From Bog-473 sp963711065 (GTDB lineage: Bacteria; Actinomycetota; Acidimicrobiia; Acidimicrobiales; RAAP-2): a DNA stretch of 64,000 nt. The notes beneath the pieces were generated by a model. It made no database searches and was not told where the DNA came from. It saw only the letters and a program-made list of their open reading frames with translations. Position numbers and translations under genes: made by a program. The DNA lies in contig CAVQCO010000007.1 in NCBI GenBank assembly GCA_963711065.1, positions 744,001-808,000 on the forward strand. The letters are read 5' to 3'. Positions 8,284 to 20,608 of the stretch are shown piece after piece; the stretch's first letter is position 1; each line of letters begins with the position of its first letter.

Positions 8284-10302
8284 GAGCGCGTCGTACCCGC
8301 CGGGCCCGTCGGCCGTGCACGCGAGGCCCCACCCTGCGTCCGCCTCGGAGAGGTCGACCCAGCGAACCATGGGCTCCTCGTGGCCCTCGCACGGCCGCGC
8401 CGCCGCACCGTAGGCCGCGCCGGCCACGCTCGTGGGGTGGTCGAGCGCGACCGGGACGACGAGCTTCAACACGCGCTGCCGCTCGTGCCAGTCGACGTCG
8501 AGCCGCACCTCCACGAAGGGCTGGTCCTCGTAGAGGGAGACGTCCAGGGCCACCGTCGTCCTGCCGTCGCCGAGCGACCAGATGCTCCGCACGGTGGCGC
8601 GGACGGGGCCCTCCTCCACCGTCTCGACGGAGACGAGCCGCAGCGGCTCTTCCGCGCCGCTGTAGCGGTCGAGACCATGGGACCAGGTGTCGCTGTCGTC
8701 CACGATGGCCGCCGGCCGCACGACGCCGCAGAGCAGCTCGGTCCCGGCCGGCAGGCCCCCGCCCGTCACGCGCGCGTGCGCGAGCTCGCCCGTGCCGGTG
8801 TCGACCTGCACCCGCAGGTGGCCGTTGGCGAGCACCCCGTCCCCCTCGGCTCGCGCCGGTTCGGGAAGCGCCGCCGGCGAGGTGGCGCCGTCGTCGACGA
8901 CGTGCAACCAGAAGCGCCGGTAGCCCAGTGCCGGGACGGTCACCTGGAGCAGGCTGCGGGTCGGGCTGTAGGTCACCTCGCCCGACGGGATCGCCTGCAC
9001 CCGGACGCGCCGACCGTCCGCGTCGGTGGCCGCAGCGATCGGGTGGGGGAGCGAGACGGTGCTGGTGACCGGCCACGAATGCGGGTTGAACACGAGCATC
9101 GGGACCGAGAGGCCCTCGATCGCGCTGTCGATGCCCTCGGCGGTCTCCGCCCCGGCGGCCCATGTGTCGACGTGCTCCGCGACCCTGTGCACGGCGCGCA
9201 CCGCCACCTGGTCGGCACGGGCCGCGCCCGAGACCAGGAGCGCGCCGACCACCTCGGTGGCGCGGTCGGTACAGGTGCCACCGAGGGCGTCGTGGAATTG
9301 CGCAAAGAGCACGCCCTGCCAGGCCTCGGCCAGCTCACGGCGGACGTCGGGGGCATCCCCGGTGAGGACGCGGCACACCTCGTTCAGTGCCTCGGCGGCG
9401 ACCAGGGCGTCCTCGGCCCTCGCGTTGGCGAGCTTGAGGTCCGCCCGGGCCGAGTAGCAGCCGATTGCGTGCCACTGGAGCTCTCCCTGCAGCGCCGGCA
9501 GGGGACCACCGCCCGCCGTGTGGTCCCCGAGGGCGCGGAAGTAGGTCGCCGGGTCGCCGAAGTCGACCGCCCCGCCGTGCTCGTCCGACAGGGCGTGGAC
9601 GGTCCTCATGGCGAGCCGCGTGGGGCCGCCCCCGTGGTCGCCGACGCCGAAGAAGGCCATGAGCGGGATCCCGAGGGCGGCGCCCTGCTCGAGGAGGCTG
9701 TCGGCCCGCCAACGGATGACGTCGCCCTCCCGGCCTCCTTCAGTCGAGTACTGGTAGGGGATCCGGTAGGCCAGGACCTCCGTGCCGTCGGTGCCCTGCC
9801 AGCGGAACGCGGGGGAGGCGATCGCCTTCTCCTCCGGGCCGGGCCGCATGAAGACGTAGGAGTCGATGCCCGCAGCCGCCAGCAGCTGGGGAAGGGTTCC
9901 GGAGTGCCCGAAGGAGTCGATGTTGTACCCGACCGTGGCCGGCAGGCCGACGTGGTCGGCCAGGAAGCGCTGGCCGTAGAGGAACTGCCGGCAGACGGAC
10001 TCGCCGCCGGGCAGGTTGCAGTCCGGCTCGACCCACTGACCGCCCGTGACCACCCAGCGTCCCTCGCGCACCAGCTGGCGGATGCGGGCGAACAGGTCGG
10101 GCGAGGTGTCCATCACCCAGCGGTAGTAGCTCGCCGAGCTGGCGGTGAAGCGCAGATCGGGATCCTCGTCGAGCCGCTCGACCGCGGCGCGGAACGTCTG
10201 GAGCACTTCGTGCATGCCCTCGTCCCAGTCCCAGATCCACATGGGATCGATGTGCGCGTTCCCCACCATGGAGACACGCGGGACGGCGGGTTGGGACGGC
10301 AC
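8280..10302 (-). CDS. GH38 alpha-mannosidase, N-terminal and catalytic part (frameshifted to the following segment)
   Basis: Glycoside hydrolase family 38: retaining, zinc-dependent alpha-mannosidase. Zinc/catalytic motifs are visible in order: NAHIDPMWIWDWDEG (HxD), then YNIDSFGHSGTLPQLL (nucleophile Asp and His) and GVGDHGGGPT. The frame runs out near 8280. Deleting one base from the C4 run 8280-8283 joins it smoothly to the C-terminal mannosidase domain, giving one 1,059-residue polypeptide that also contains a SIS domain. I choose the GTG at 10302 rather than upstream ATGs. It gives the start MPSQPAVPRVSMVGNAHID, has TACACT 8 nt upstream on its own strand, and avoids overlap with the divergent gene at 10367. 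The frameshift is either a base-call error or a recent lesion. The enzyme probably cleaves imported mannosides in the cytoplasm, since no signal peptide is seen. Confidence 0.85.
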
Positions 10303-10316
10303 GACACCGTAGTGTA
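10303..10316 (-). promoter_or_regulatory. putative -10 box of the mannosidase operon
   Basis: On the minus strand TACACT is followed by 8 nt and then the GTG start at 10302, with no Shine-Dalgarno sequence between. This fits a nearly leaderless mRNA. The -35 region is not clear. Confidence 0.4.
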
Positions 10317-10354
10317 GGGAGGCTCGCAGTCTGGAGCCGACTGCCGACACGGGA

Positions 10355-10366
10355 TAACGTGCCTCC
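10355..10366 (+). promoter_or_regulatory. putative -10 box for leaderless SnoaL-like gene
   Basis: TAACGT (10355-10360) lies exactly 6 nt before the ATG at 10367. No ribosome binding site fits between them, so transcription would start at or next to the start codon. The same spacing recurs at several other genes in this window. Confidence 0.5.
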
Positions 10367-10750
10367 ATGCCGACCACCGCGTTGCTCCGCGACGTCGTGG
10401 AGCGCTACGCCACCACGGTCGGCTCCAAGGACGCCGGTGCCTACGCCGCCCTCTTCACGGAGGACGCCGTGCAGGTCGACCCCTACCCGGACGGGGTCCA
10501 CCGGGGTCGCGGGGAGATCGAGGCCTTCATCCGGCAGTCCTTCGACGCCTGCGAGGCGATGACGTTCGACGTGGGGGAGGTCCACCCGGTGGGCGACAAG
10601 GCGGCCGCCACCTTCCACATCACGGTCACGCTCGAAGGCGGCTCGACCATGCACATCCGCGGGGTCGAGGTCTTCACCATCACCGAGGACGGCCTCATCG
10701 CAGCCGTCGACGCCTACTGGGGTGAGGAGGACGTCACCTTCGAGGAGTGA
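10367..10750 (+). CDS. SnoaL-like / NTF2-fold protein
   Basis: A 127-residue protein of the SnoaL-like, NTF2-fold superfamily. The N-terminal helix pair (LLRDVVERYATTVGSKDAGAYAALFTEDAVQVDPYP) is typical, as is the HRGRGEIEAFIRQSF segment and the final strand VEVFTITEDGLIAAVDAYW. Members range from steroid delta-isomerases and polyketide cyclases to proteins without known substrates. The family cone contains acidic and aromatic residues, but I cannot assign a reaction. It is divergent from the mannosidase operon, with start codons only 64 bp apart, so the two may share a control region. A hairpin overlaps its stop codon. Confidence 0.8.
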   Translation: MPTTALLRDVVERYATTVGSKDAGAYAALFTEDAVQVDPYPDGVHRGRGEIEAFIRQSFDACEAMTFDVGEVHPVGDKAAATFHITVTLEGGSTMHIRGVEVFTITEDGLIAAVDAYWGEEDVTFEE

Positions 10751-10780
10751 CCCTGGGTGCCGCCGGTGCATCCAGGGTCA
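10748..10780 (+). terminator. hairpin overlapping the stop codon of the SnoaL-like gene
   Basis: TGACCCTGG (10748-10756, its first three bases being the stop codon) pairs perfectly with CCAGGGTCA (10772-10780) across a 15-nt loop. No U-tract follows, so it could be a weak terminator or a 3'-end stabiliser. Confidence 0.45.
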
Positions 10781-10881
10781 TGCAACCACAGCTTGTGCAC
10801 GAGTCGTCGAGTGCACACGCTGGGTCGTCGGCCCAGGTTCGATAGTCTCTGCCGGCTGGCAGCTTCGTCGATAGGGGACCT

Positions 10882-12786
10882 ATGAGTACGTGCCGTTCTG
10901 GTGCTTCGGCGCCATCGATGGGTCGACGGTTGACGATCGTTGCCGGTGCAACGGTGGTCGGATGTCTCGTTCCGGGACTGGCTGCCGGAGGATCCTCGGC
11001 GCCGGCACCGGGCACGATCAACGCGTTCGCCGGGACCGGCACGGCGGGCAACACGGGTGACAACGGGCCGGCCACGGCGGCCGAGATCAACCAACCCGAG
11101 GACGCGGTGACCGATGCGTCCGGCAACACCTACATCGCGGACGACAAGAACTGCGAGGTGCGCAAGGTGTCGCCTAGCGGCATCATCACCCGGTTCGCCG
11201 GCACGGGGACGTGCGGCTTCACCGGCAACGGTGGTCCGGCCACCAGCGCCGAGCTCAACGACGCCAACGGGGTGGCCGTGGACGCGTCGGGCAACGTCTA
11301 CATCGCCGACTCCGCCAACAATGAAATCCGCGTGGTGTCCCGGTCGGGGGTGATCTCCGCCTTTGCCGGAAACGGCACCCCCGGCTACCTCGACCACGGG
11401 CCTGCCACGTCGGCCGAGCTGAACTACCCGTGGGGTGTGCGAGTGGGGTCCGGTGACGTCTTCATCTCGGACTTCGGCAACCACGCAGTACCGCGAAGTG
11501 AATACGAGCGGGATCATCAACACGGTGGCAGGCAACGGTACCGCGGGTTACACGGGCGACAACGGGCCCGCCACGGCGGCCCAGCTGCACAGCCCCACCG
11601 GGATATTCGTCGACGCATCCGGCAACCTCTTCATCGCCGACGAGGGGAACCGCGTGATCCGAGCGGTGAACACGAGCGGGACCATCAGGACGGTGGCCGG
11701 CAACGGCATCTCCGGCACGTCGGGTGACGGCGGTCCGGCGACGTCCGCCGAACTGAGCGACCCATACGGGGTGGTCGAGGACAACATGGGCAACCTGTAC
11801 ATCGCCGATTGCGGCGGCAATTCCGTTCGCGAGGTGAGTGCCGCCACCGGCAAGATCTCGACCTACGCCGGTACCTCGGGCACGTCGGGAGATACCGGCA
11901 ACGGTGGCCGCGCGTCCGCCGCGCTGCTGAACTGCCCGTCGCAGGTCTGGCTCGACCTGAGCGGTAATCTCCTCATCAACGACTGTCACGACAACGCCAT
12001 CCGCCAGGTGACGCTGGCCTCACCCACCGGGTTGGGCTACTGGTTCGCCGCCTCCGACGGCGGAGTCTTCAACGAGGGCAGCGCGGGCTTCTTCGGCTCG
12101 GCTGGGGGCATGCATCTCAACAAGCCGGTGGTGGGCACGGCGGGCACGCCCGACGGCAAGGGCTATTGGCTCGTCGCCTCCGACGGGGGCATCTTCAATT
12201 ACGGCAGCGCCGCGGTTCTTCGGTTCCACGGGGAGCATCGTCCTGAACAAGCCCGTCGTCGGGATGGCCCCGACCCCCGACGGCAAGGGCTACTGGCTGG
12301 TCGCGTCGGATGGGGGCGTCTTCAACTACGGCGACGCCGGGTTCTTCGGATCGACGCGGTGGCCAGCCGCTCAACAAGGCTATCGTGGGCATGGCCTCCA
12401 CACCCGACGGCAAGGGCTACTGGCTGGTGGCCTCCGACGGCGGCATCTTCAACTACGGCGACGCCGGGTTCGCCGGTTCGGCGGGGTCGCTCCCCCTCAA
12501 CAAGCCCATCGTCGGCATGGCCTCCACACCCGACGGCAAGGGCTACTGGCTGGTGGCGTCGGACGGGGGCATCTTCAACTACGGCGACGCCGGGTTCTTC
12601 GGGTCCGCTGGGAGCCTTCCCTTGAACAAGCCGGTGGTCGGCATCGCGCCCACCCCCGACGGCTTCGGCTACTGGCTGGTGGCCTCCGACGGCGGCATCT
12701 TCAACTACGGGACCGCCAAGTTCTGGGGGTCCACGGGGAGCATCCACCTGAACCAGCCCGTGGTCGGGATCGCCGCGGGCACCTGA
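10882..12786 (+). CDS. secreted NHL-repeat protein with C-terminal GYWLVASDGG repeats (three frameshifts)
   Basis: An ATG at 10882 preceded by a purine-rich GGGG site starts a protein with an export signal (RLTIVAGATVVGCLVPGLAAG). NHL-type beta-propeller units follow, each with patterns such as GPATAAEINQP, VDASGNVYIADS and VSRSGVISAFAGNG. The C-terminal part switches to about six repeats of roughly 40 residues built on GYWLVASDGGIFNYGDAGFF and LNKPVVGMA-TPDGK. The frame breaks near 11491, 12213 and 12357. Each break is repaired by deleting one base, giving exactly 634 codons. The repeat type is, to my knowledge, common in secreted proteins of Acidimicrobiia. Function is unknown; extracellular ligand binding or a propeller scaffold is plausible. 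Confidence 0.75.
12028..12783 (+). repeat. about six tandem 40-residue coding repeats
   Basis: Degenerate tandem repeats of about 120-126 bp inside the NHL protein gene, each encoding a GYWLVASDGG core followed by an FFGSxGxxxLNKPVVG segment. Two of the gene's frameshifts (near 12213 and 12357) fall inside this array, where misassembly or slippage is easiest. Confidence 0.8.
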
Positions 12787-12832
12787 ACGGCAGGTCCGCC
12801 GAGGGCCGGCCGGGCTTGATACAGCCCGCCGG

Positions 12833-12844
12833 TATCCTCAACGG
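12833..12844 (+). promoter_or_regulatory. putative -10 box for leaderless uvrA
   Basis: TATCCT (12833-12838) is 6 nt before the uvrA ATG, with no Shine-Dalgarno sequence between. A TTGATA at 12816-12821 is too close (11 bp) to be a standard -35. Confidence 0.5.
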
Positions 12845-15709
<2,865 letters not shown>

Positions 15710-15710
15710 T

Positions 15711-15722
15711 CCGGACGTCCGG
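15711..15722. terminator. short palindrome between convergent uvrA and DUF427 genes
   Basis: A perfect 12-bp palindrome (CCGGACGTCCGG) sits in the 30-bp gap between two convergent genes. It could act as a weak bidirectional terminator, but there is no U-tract on either side. Confidence 0.25.
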
Positions 15723-15739
15723 CGGCATGGTGTCGCCGA

Positions 15740-16543
15740 TCAGCCGGGGTTGGGCTCCGGCCTCCCGCTCGTGACCGAGGGGGCGACGTGCGTGCGTGGT
15801 CGCTCGAGCGCGCGCCCGTCGAGGAAGATGTCCACCTTCTCGTTGTAGAACGCGACGAGCCCGGCGATCGGGATCACCTCGCGCAGGGGGAAGTCGTACG
15901 ACCAGGCGACGTCTGGATGGATCCGGTCGCCCACCCGGGCCGACCAGTAGCCGGTGGTGGTCCCCTTGTAGGGACAGGCCGTGACGGTGTCCGACGGAAC
16001 GAGACGGGTGAAGTCGACGTCGGTGCGGTTGAGGTAGTAGCGGGTCGGGAGGCCTGTCTCGAAGAGCAGGACGGGCGAGGAGGATTCGGCGAGCACCACT
16101 CCCTTCGACTCCACCCGCACGGTCCGGGTCGAACGGAGCGCGTCGACCCGCGTGTAGGGGCTGCGCGGGTGCACGTAGACGCGCTCGTCCTCCTCGAACC
16201 AGGAGTCGAGAGCGGACCACTCGAAGCGCACGGTGTCGTCGAGGCCCTCGACCTTTGCCGCGGCGAGGACGGCGGCCGCGCCGGGCCGGTGGACGTCACC
16301 CACACGAAGGCCGTACCGCCTGACGTCGCCGCGCGGCGTCTCGGTGGTGGTGCCCTCGTCGACCATCACCTCGGGGTCCACGTCGGCGAGCGGGAGGTAG
16401 AACTGCGGGAAGCCGGGCCCCTCCCACACGTAGAGCGCGTGTGTCGAGTCGACGACCGTCCGGCCCCCGAGGTACGCCCGGACGCGGCGGGGGACGGGTT
16501 CGACGTGGTTGACCGGAACGGGTGGGACGGGGTAGTCGCTCAC
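15740..16543 (-). CDS. tandem DUF427 protein
   Basis: A 267-residue protein with two DUF427-type units. The first (RAYLGGRTVVDSTHALYVWEGPGFPQFYLPLADV) and the second (RVESKGVVLAESSSPVLLFETGLPTRYYLNRTDVD) share the pattern VxxxGxxVxxSxxxxxLxExGxPxxYYxPxxDV. The second continues into TACPYKGTTTGYWSARVGD and a W-S-Y-DFPLREV segment, which is the family's signature end. The family is small and conserved; its biochemical role is not established. The start is a GTG at 16543 with GAGGAGG upstream. It sits between uvrA and nadA on the opposite strand to uvrA. Confidence 0.82.
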   Translation of the reverse strand: MSDYPVPPVPVNHVEPVPRRVRAYLGGRTVVDSTHALYVWEGPGFPQFYLPLADVDPEVMVDEGTTTETPRGDVRRYGLRVGDVHRPGAAAVLAAAKVEGLDDTVRFEWSALDSWFEEDERVYVHPRSPYTRVDALRSTRTVRVESKGVVLAESSSPVLLFETGLPTRYYLNRTDVDFTRLVPSDTVTACPYKGTTTGYWSARVGDRIHPDVAWSYDFPLREVIPIAGLVAFYNEKVDIFLDGRALERPRTHVAPSVTSGRPEPNPG

Positions 16544-16624
16544 CGGGAGACCTCCTCGGGCATCGACGGCACTCGAAGCGACCCTAACGGCGCGCCCGGC
16601 GCCCCGGCGCGGTCGCTGCGCCGC

Positions 16625-17719
16625 TCAGGTGATGGCGAGCATCCGCTCCAGCGCGACCCTGGCCCACTCGGCCGTCTCGGCGTCGACGACGATGCGGTTG
16701 CGGACCTCGCCCTCGACGAGCCCCTCGAGCACCCAGGCCAGGTGCTCCGGGTCGATGCGCGACATCGTCGAGCACGGGCACACGAGGGGGTCGAGGCACA
16801 GCACCGTCTTGTCCGGCGACTCGTCGTCGAGGCGCTTGACGAGATGGATCTCGGTGGCCACGCCGATGGTCGAGCCGGACGGTGCGTCGGCCACGGCGCG
16901 GATGATGGCGTCGGTGGAGCCGGTGACGTCACCCCGTTCGACGACGTCGTGCGCGCACTCCGGGTGCACCATCACGATCCCGTCGGGGTGCTCGGCGCGG
17001 AACGCCTCGACGTGCTCGGGCCGGAAGCGCTGGTGGACCGAGCAGTGCCCCTTCCACAGCAGCAGGGTGGACTCCTTCACGTCGCGATCGGACAAACCCC
17101 CCAGCGGCTGGCGCGGGTTCCACACGTGCATGTCGCCGGCGCCGTAGCCGAGTTCGAAGCCGGTGTTGCGGCCGAGGTGCTGGTCCGGGAAGAAGAGGAC
17201 GCGCTCGCCCCGCTCGAGGGCCCAGGTCAGCACGGCCCGGGCGTTGGAGGAGGTGCAGACGGCGCCGCCGTGGCGGCCCACGAACGCCTTCAGGGCGGCG
17301 GCGGAGTTCATGTAGGTGACGGGGACGACGGCGTTGACGTCGACCACCCGGGCCAGTTCCTCCCAGGCCTCCTCGACCTGGTCGATGTCCGCCATGTCGG
17401 CCATGGAACAGCCGGCGTTGAGGTCGGGGAGCGCCACCATCTGGTGGTCGCCCGTCAGGATGTCGGCGGACTCGGCCATGAAGTGGACGCCGCAGAAGAC
17501 GATGAACTCGGCCTCGGCCTGGTCGGCCGCCAGCCGGGAGAGGCCGAACGAGTCGCCCCGGGCGTCGGCCCAGCGCATGACCTCGTCGCGTTGGTAGTGG
17601 TGGCCGAGGACGAAGAGCCGGGATCCGAGCGTGGCCTTGGCGGCGCCGATCATCGCGTCCAGCTCGTTCCCGTTCGCGGCCGTGTAGCGCTCTGGGAGCG
17701 GCGCCTGGAGCCTGAGCAT
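16625..17719 (-). CDS. nadA: quinolinate synthase A
   Basis: NadA condenses iminoaspartate with dihydroxyacetone phosphate to quinolinate in de novo NAD synthesis, using a [4Fe-4S] cluster. The 364-residue product has the three expected cysteine regions: NAGCSMAD (C104), GHCSVHQ (C226) and PLVCPCSTM (C314/C316). Other family blocks are LGHHYQRDEV, FCGVHFMAESADIL and FFPDQHLGRNTG. The open frame extends far upstream antisense to uvrC. The ATG at 17719 is the start because it has a GGGGG-rich site upstream and gives a normal NadA N-terminus. nadB and nadC are not adjacent. It is transcribed divergently from uvrC. Confidence 0.95.
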   Translation of the reverse strand: MLRLQAPLPERYTAANGNELDAMIGAAKATLGSRLFVLGHHYQRDEVMRWADARGDSFGLSRLAADQAEAEFIVFCGVHFMAESADILTGDHQMVALPDLNAGCSMADMADIDQVEEAWEELARVVDVNAVVPVTYMNSAAALKAFVGRHGGAVCTSSNARAVLTWALERGERVLFFPDQHLGRNTGFELGYGAGDMHVWNPRQPLGGLSDRDVKESTLLLWKGHCSVHQRFRPEHVEAFRAEHPDGIVMVHPECAHDVVERGDVTGSTDAIIRAVADAPSGSTIGVATEIHLVKRLDDESPDKTVLCLDPLVCPCSTMSRIDPEHLAWVLEGLVEGEVRNRIVVDAETAEWARVALERMLAIT

Positions 17720-17881
17720 GTTGTCTGCCCCCTTTGAGGGAGAGCATCGATCTGGCCGGCGGGGACAGCCTGGTCGCCCATCCGCGGGTATGTCGGCCTC
17801 GATGCGAGGTTGTACGCCGGATACCAGGCCGGCGCACCCAGTGTACCGCCGGCCGCCGGAGACTGCGCGAGAGTGGGAGTG

Positions 17882-19748
17882 ATGCAGTATCGGCCCCCGA
17901 CCGGCTCCATTCCGGACGCTCCGGGCTCGTACCAGTTCTACGACGCCGAAGGCCGCGTCCTCTACGTGGGCAAGGCCAAGTCGCTGCGCCACCGCCTGCC
18001 CAACTACTGGCAGGACTCGGCCAAGCTGATGCCCCGCACGGCCCAGATGGTGGCCCAGGCCGATCACGTCGAGTGGGTCGTCGTCGACAGCGAGGTCGAC
18101 GCCCTGATCCTCGAGCACTCGCTCATTCAGGCGCACCTGCCCCGGTACAACGTGCGGCTCAAGGACGACAAGAGCTATCCCTGGCTGGCCGTCACGCTCA
18201 ACGAGGAATGGCCCCGCCCGGCCGTGGTGCGCGGTCGCAAGCGCAAGGGCGTCCGGTACTTCGGTCCCTACGGGAACGCGGGAGCCATCAGGGCGACCCT
18301 CGACCTGCTGGTGCGCAGCTTCCCGGTGCGCACCTGCTCGGACACCAAGTTCGCGCGCCACCAGCGGCTGGGCCGCCCCTGCCTGCTCTACGACATCGAG
18401 CGCTGCTCGGGACCCTGCGTCGGCGCGGTGGACCACGAGGCCTACGACGGCTACGTCACCGACCTGATGCGGTTCCTCTCCGGCGACACCGAGCCGGTGC
18501 TGGCCGGCCTGGAGGAGGCGATGCTGGCGGCGTCCGACGAGCTGCAGTTCGAGCGGGCGGCACGGCTGCGCGACCGGATCAGCGCCGTGCACAAGGCGGC
18601 CGAGACGCAGCAGATGGTCTCCAACCGGGCCGAGGACTTCGACGTGGTGGGCCTGGCCGAGGACCCGCTCGAGGCAGCGGTGCAGATCTTCCGGGTGCGC
18701 CGGGGCCGCGTCGTCGGGCACCGGGGCTTCGTGGCCGAGAAGGTCGAGGACCTCTCGGGCCCCGAATTCATGGCGCTGATCGTCTCGCAGGTGTACGGCG
18801 ACGAGGGCGCCGAGGTCCCGCGCCGCCTGCTGCTCCCCGAGGAGCCCGCCGACCGCGAGCTCCTGGAGAGCTGGTTGCGCGGCGTGCGGGGCGGCCCGGT
18901 CGACATCGGCACGCCGCTGCGGGGCGCCAAGCGCGCCCTGCAGGAGACGGTGACCCGCTCGGCGAGCGAGGACCTGGCCCGCCACCGGCTGCGCCGTGCG
19001 GCCGACCACAACGCGCGGTCGAAGGCGCTCACCGAGCTGCAGAGCGCGCTCGGGCTGCGGGAGGCGCCGCTGCGCATCGAGTGCTACGACATGAGCCACC
19101 TGCAGGGGACCGACTACGTGGGCTCCATGGTCGTGCTCGAGGACGGGCTGGCCAAGCGGTCGGACTACCGGCGCTTCAAGGTCAAGTCGGTGCACGGCAA
19201 CGACGACTACGCCGCCATGGAGGAGGTGCTGACGCGGCGGCTCACCGCGCTCAAGGAGGCGCCGGAGAGCCCGGCGGACGGCCGGCCGCGGCGCTTCGCC
19301 TACCGCCCGAACCTGTTGCTGGTCGACGGCGGCAAGGGCCAGCTCGGTGTGGCCGAGCGGGTCGTCGCGCGAGCTCGGGCTGCAGGACGAGATCGAGCTG
19401 GCCGCGTTGGCCAAGCAGTTCGAGGAGGTCTACCGCCCCGGCTCGCCCGACCCGGTGCGCCTGCGCCGCGGCAGCGACGCCCTCTACCTGTTGCAGCGGG
19501 TGCGCGACGAGGCCCACCGCTTCGCCATCACGTTCCACCGGGAGCGCCGGGGCAAGCGGATGACCCGCAGCGTGCTCGACGACATCCCTGGGCTCGGTCC
19601 CGCTCGCCGGGCGCGCCTGGTGAAGGAGCTGGGGGGCGTCAACGCGGTGCGGGGAGCAACGCTCGAACAACTCCAGGCGCTTTCCTGGCTCCCCGACGCC
19701 GTCGGCGTCGCCGTGTACGACGGGGTGCGCAAGGCTGGGGGGCGATGA
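17882..19748 (+). CDS. uvrC: UvrABC excinuclease subunit C (one frameshift near 19367)
   Basis: UvrC makes both incisions in nucleotide excision repair. The N-terminal GIY-YIG nuclease is visible (PGSYQFYDAEGRVLYVGKAKSLRHRL), then a UvrBC-contact region (LQFERAARLRDRI), then the RNase H-like endonuclease core (CYDMSHLQGTDYVGSMVVLEDG and LLLVDGGKGQLGVA). The frame is lost after GVAERVV. Removing one G near 19367 continues into RELGLQDEIELAALAK and the C-terminal helix-hairpin-helix (DDIPGLGPARRARLVKELGG), giving 621 residues. Because uvrC is conserved and all other parts look intact, a base-call error is likely. Its TGA overlaps the rapZ ATG (ATGA). GGGAG precedes the start. Confidence 0.93.
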
Positions 19749-20608
19749 GCGAGTTCGTGGTGGTGACGGGGATGTCCGGGGCGGGCCGCTCGACCGCGGC
19801 GGCGGCGCTCGAGGACGTGGGCTGGTTCGTGATCGACAACCTGCCGGCGGGCCTGATCCTGAAGATGGTCGAGATGGTGGACCGCCCGGGATCCGGCATC
19901 GAGCGGGTGGCGCTGGTCATCGGCCGGGGCGGCAGCAACACGGGCCCGGAGTACTTCGACGACCTGCCCCGCGTGCTCGACGAGCTCCGGTCCACGCGCA
20001 AGCGGGTGCGCGTGGTCTTCCTCGACGCCTCCGACGACGTGCTGGTCCGGCGCTACGAGGGCACACGGCGCCGCCACCCGCTGGCGGCACGGGGGGTCGA
20101 GGAGTCGATCGCCGACGAGCGCAAGCTGCTCGAGCCCGTGCGCGAGCGCGCCGACCTCCTGCTCGACACCGGTGACCTGAACTCGAACCAGTTGCGGACC
20201 CGGATCCTCGAGGCGTTCGGCGACGACGAGGCGCCGCACATGCAGACGTCGGTGATCTCCTTCGGCTACAAGCACGGCATCCCCCTCGACGTCGACCTGG
20301 TCTTCGACTGCCGGTTCCTGCCCAACCCGTTCTGGGTGGAGGAGCTGCGTCCCTTCAGCGGGCTGGACGACCCGGTGCGGGACTACGTCATGGGCCAGCC
20401 GGAGTCCGTCGGCTTCCTCGAGAAGGTGGACGACCTCCTCGAGAGCATCCTCCCCGCCTTCGTGCGGGAGGGGAAGTCGTACCTCACCATCGCGATGGGG
20501 TGCACGGGCGGCCGCCACCGCTCGGTGGTGCTGGCCCACGCGCTGGCGGAGCGGCTGCGCCGGCACGGGCAGGCGGTGTCGGTCTTCCACCGGGACATCG
20601 ACCGATGA
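19745..20608 (+). CDS. rapZ: RapZ/YvcJ-family nucleotide-binding protein
   Basis: A 287-residue P-loop protein with Walker A GMSGAGRST at the N-terminus and VIDNLPAGL shortly after. The C-terminal half has the family blocks SFGYKHGIPLDVDLVFDCRFLPNP and AMGCTGGRHRSVVLAHALAE. In enterobacteria RapZ senses glucosamine-6-phosphate and controls a small-RNA decay pathway. In Gram-positive bacteria the homologue YvcJ binds and hydrolyses nucleotides with a less clear role. It overlaps uvrC upstream and yvcK downstream by ATGA, the conserved actinobacterial arrangement. Confidence 0.93.
   Translation: MSEFVVVTGMSGAGRSTAAAALEDVGWFVIDNLPAGLILKMVEMVDRPGSGIERVALVIGRGGSNTGPEYFDDLPRVLDELRSTRKRVRVVFLDASDDVLVRRYEGTRRRHPLAARGVEESIADERKLLEPVRERADLLLDTGDLNSNQLRTRILEAFGDDEAPHMQTSVISFGYKHGIPLDVDLVFDCRFLPNPFWVEELRPFSGLDDPVRDYVMGQPESVGFLEKVDDLLESILPAFVREGKSYLTIAMGCTGGRHRSVVLAHALAERLRRHGQAVSVFHRDIDR

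Noticed and set aside
17720..19414. Upstream extension of the nadA frame over uvrC
   Set aside because: The frame stays open by codon bias only. The NadA start block and ribosome site are at 17719, and the extension lies opposite uvrC.
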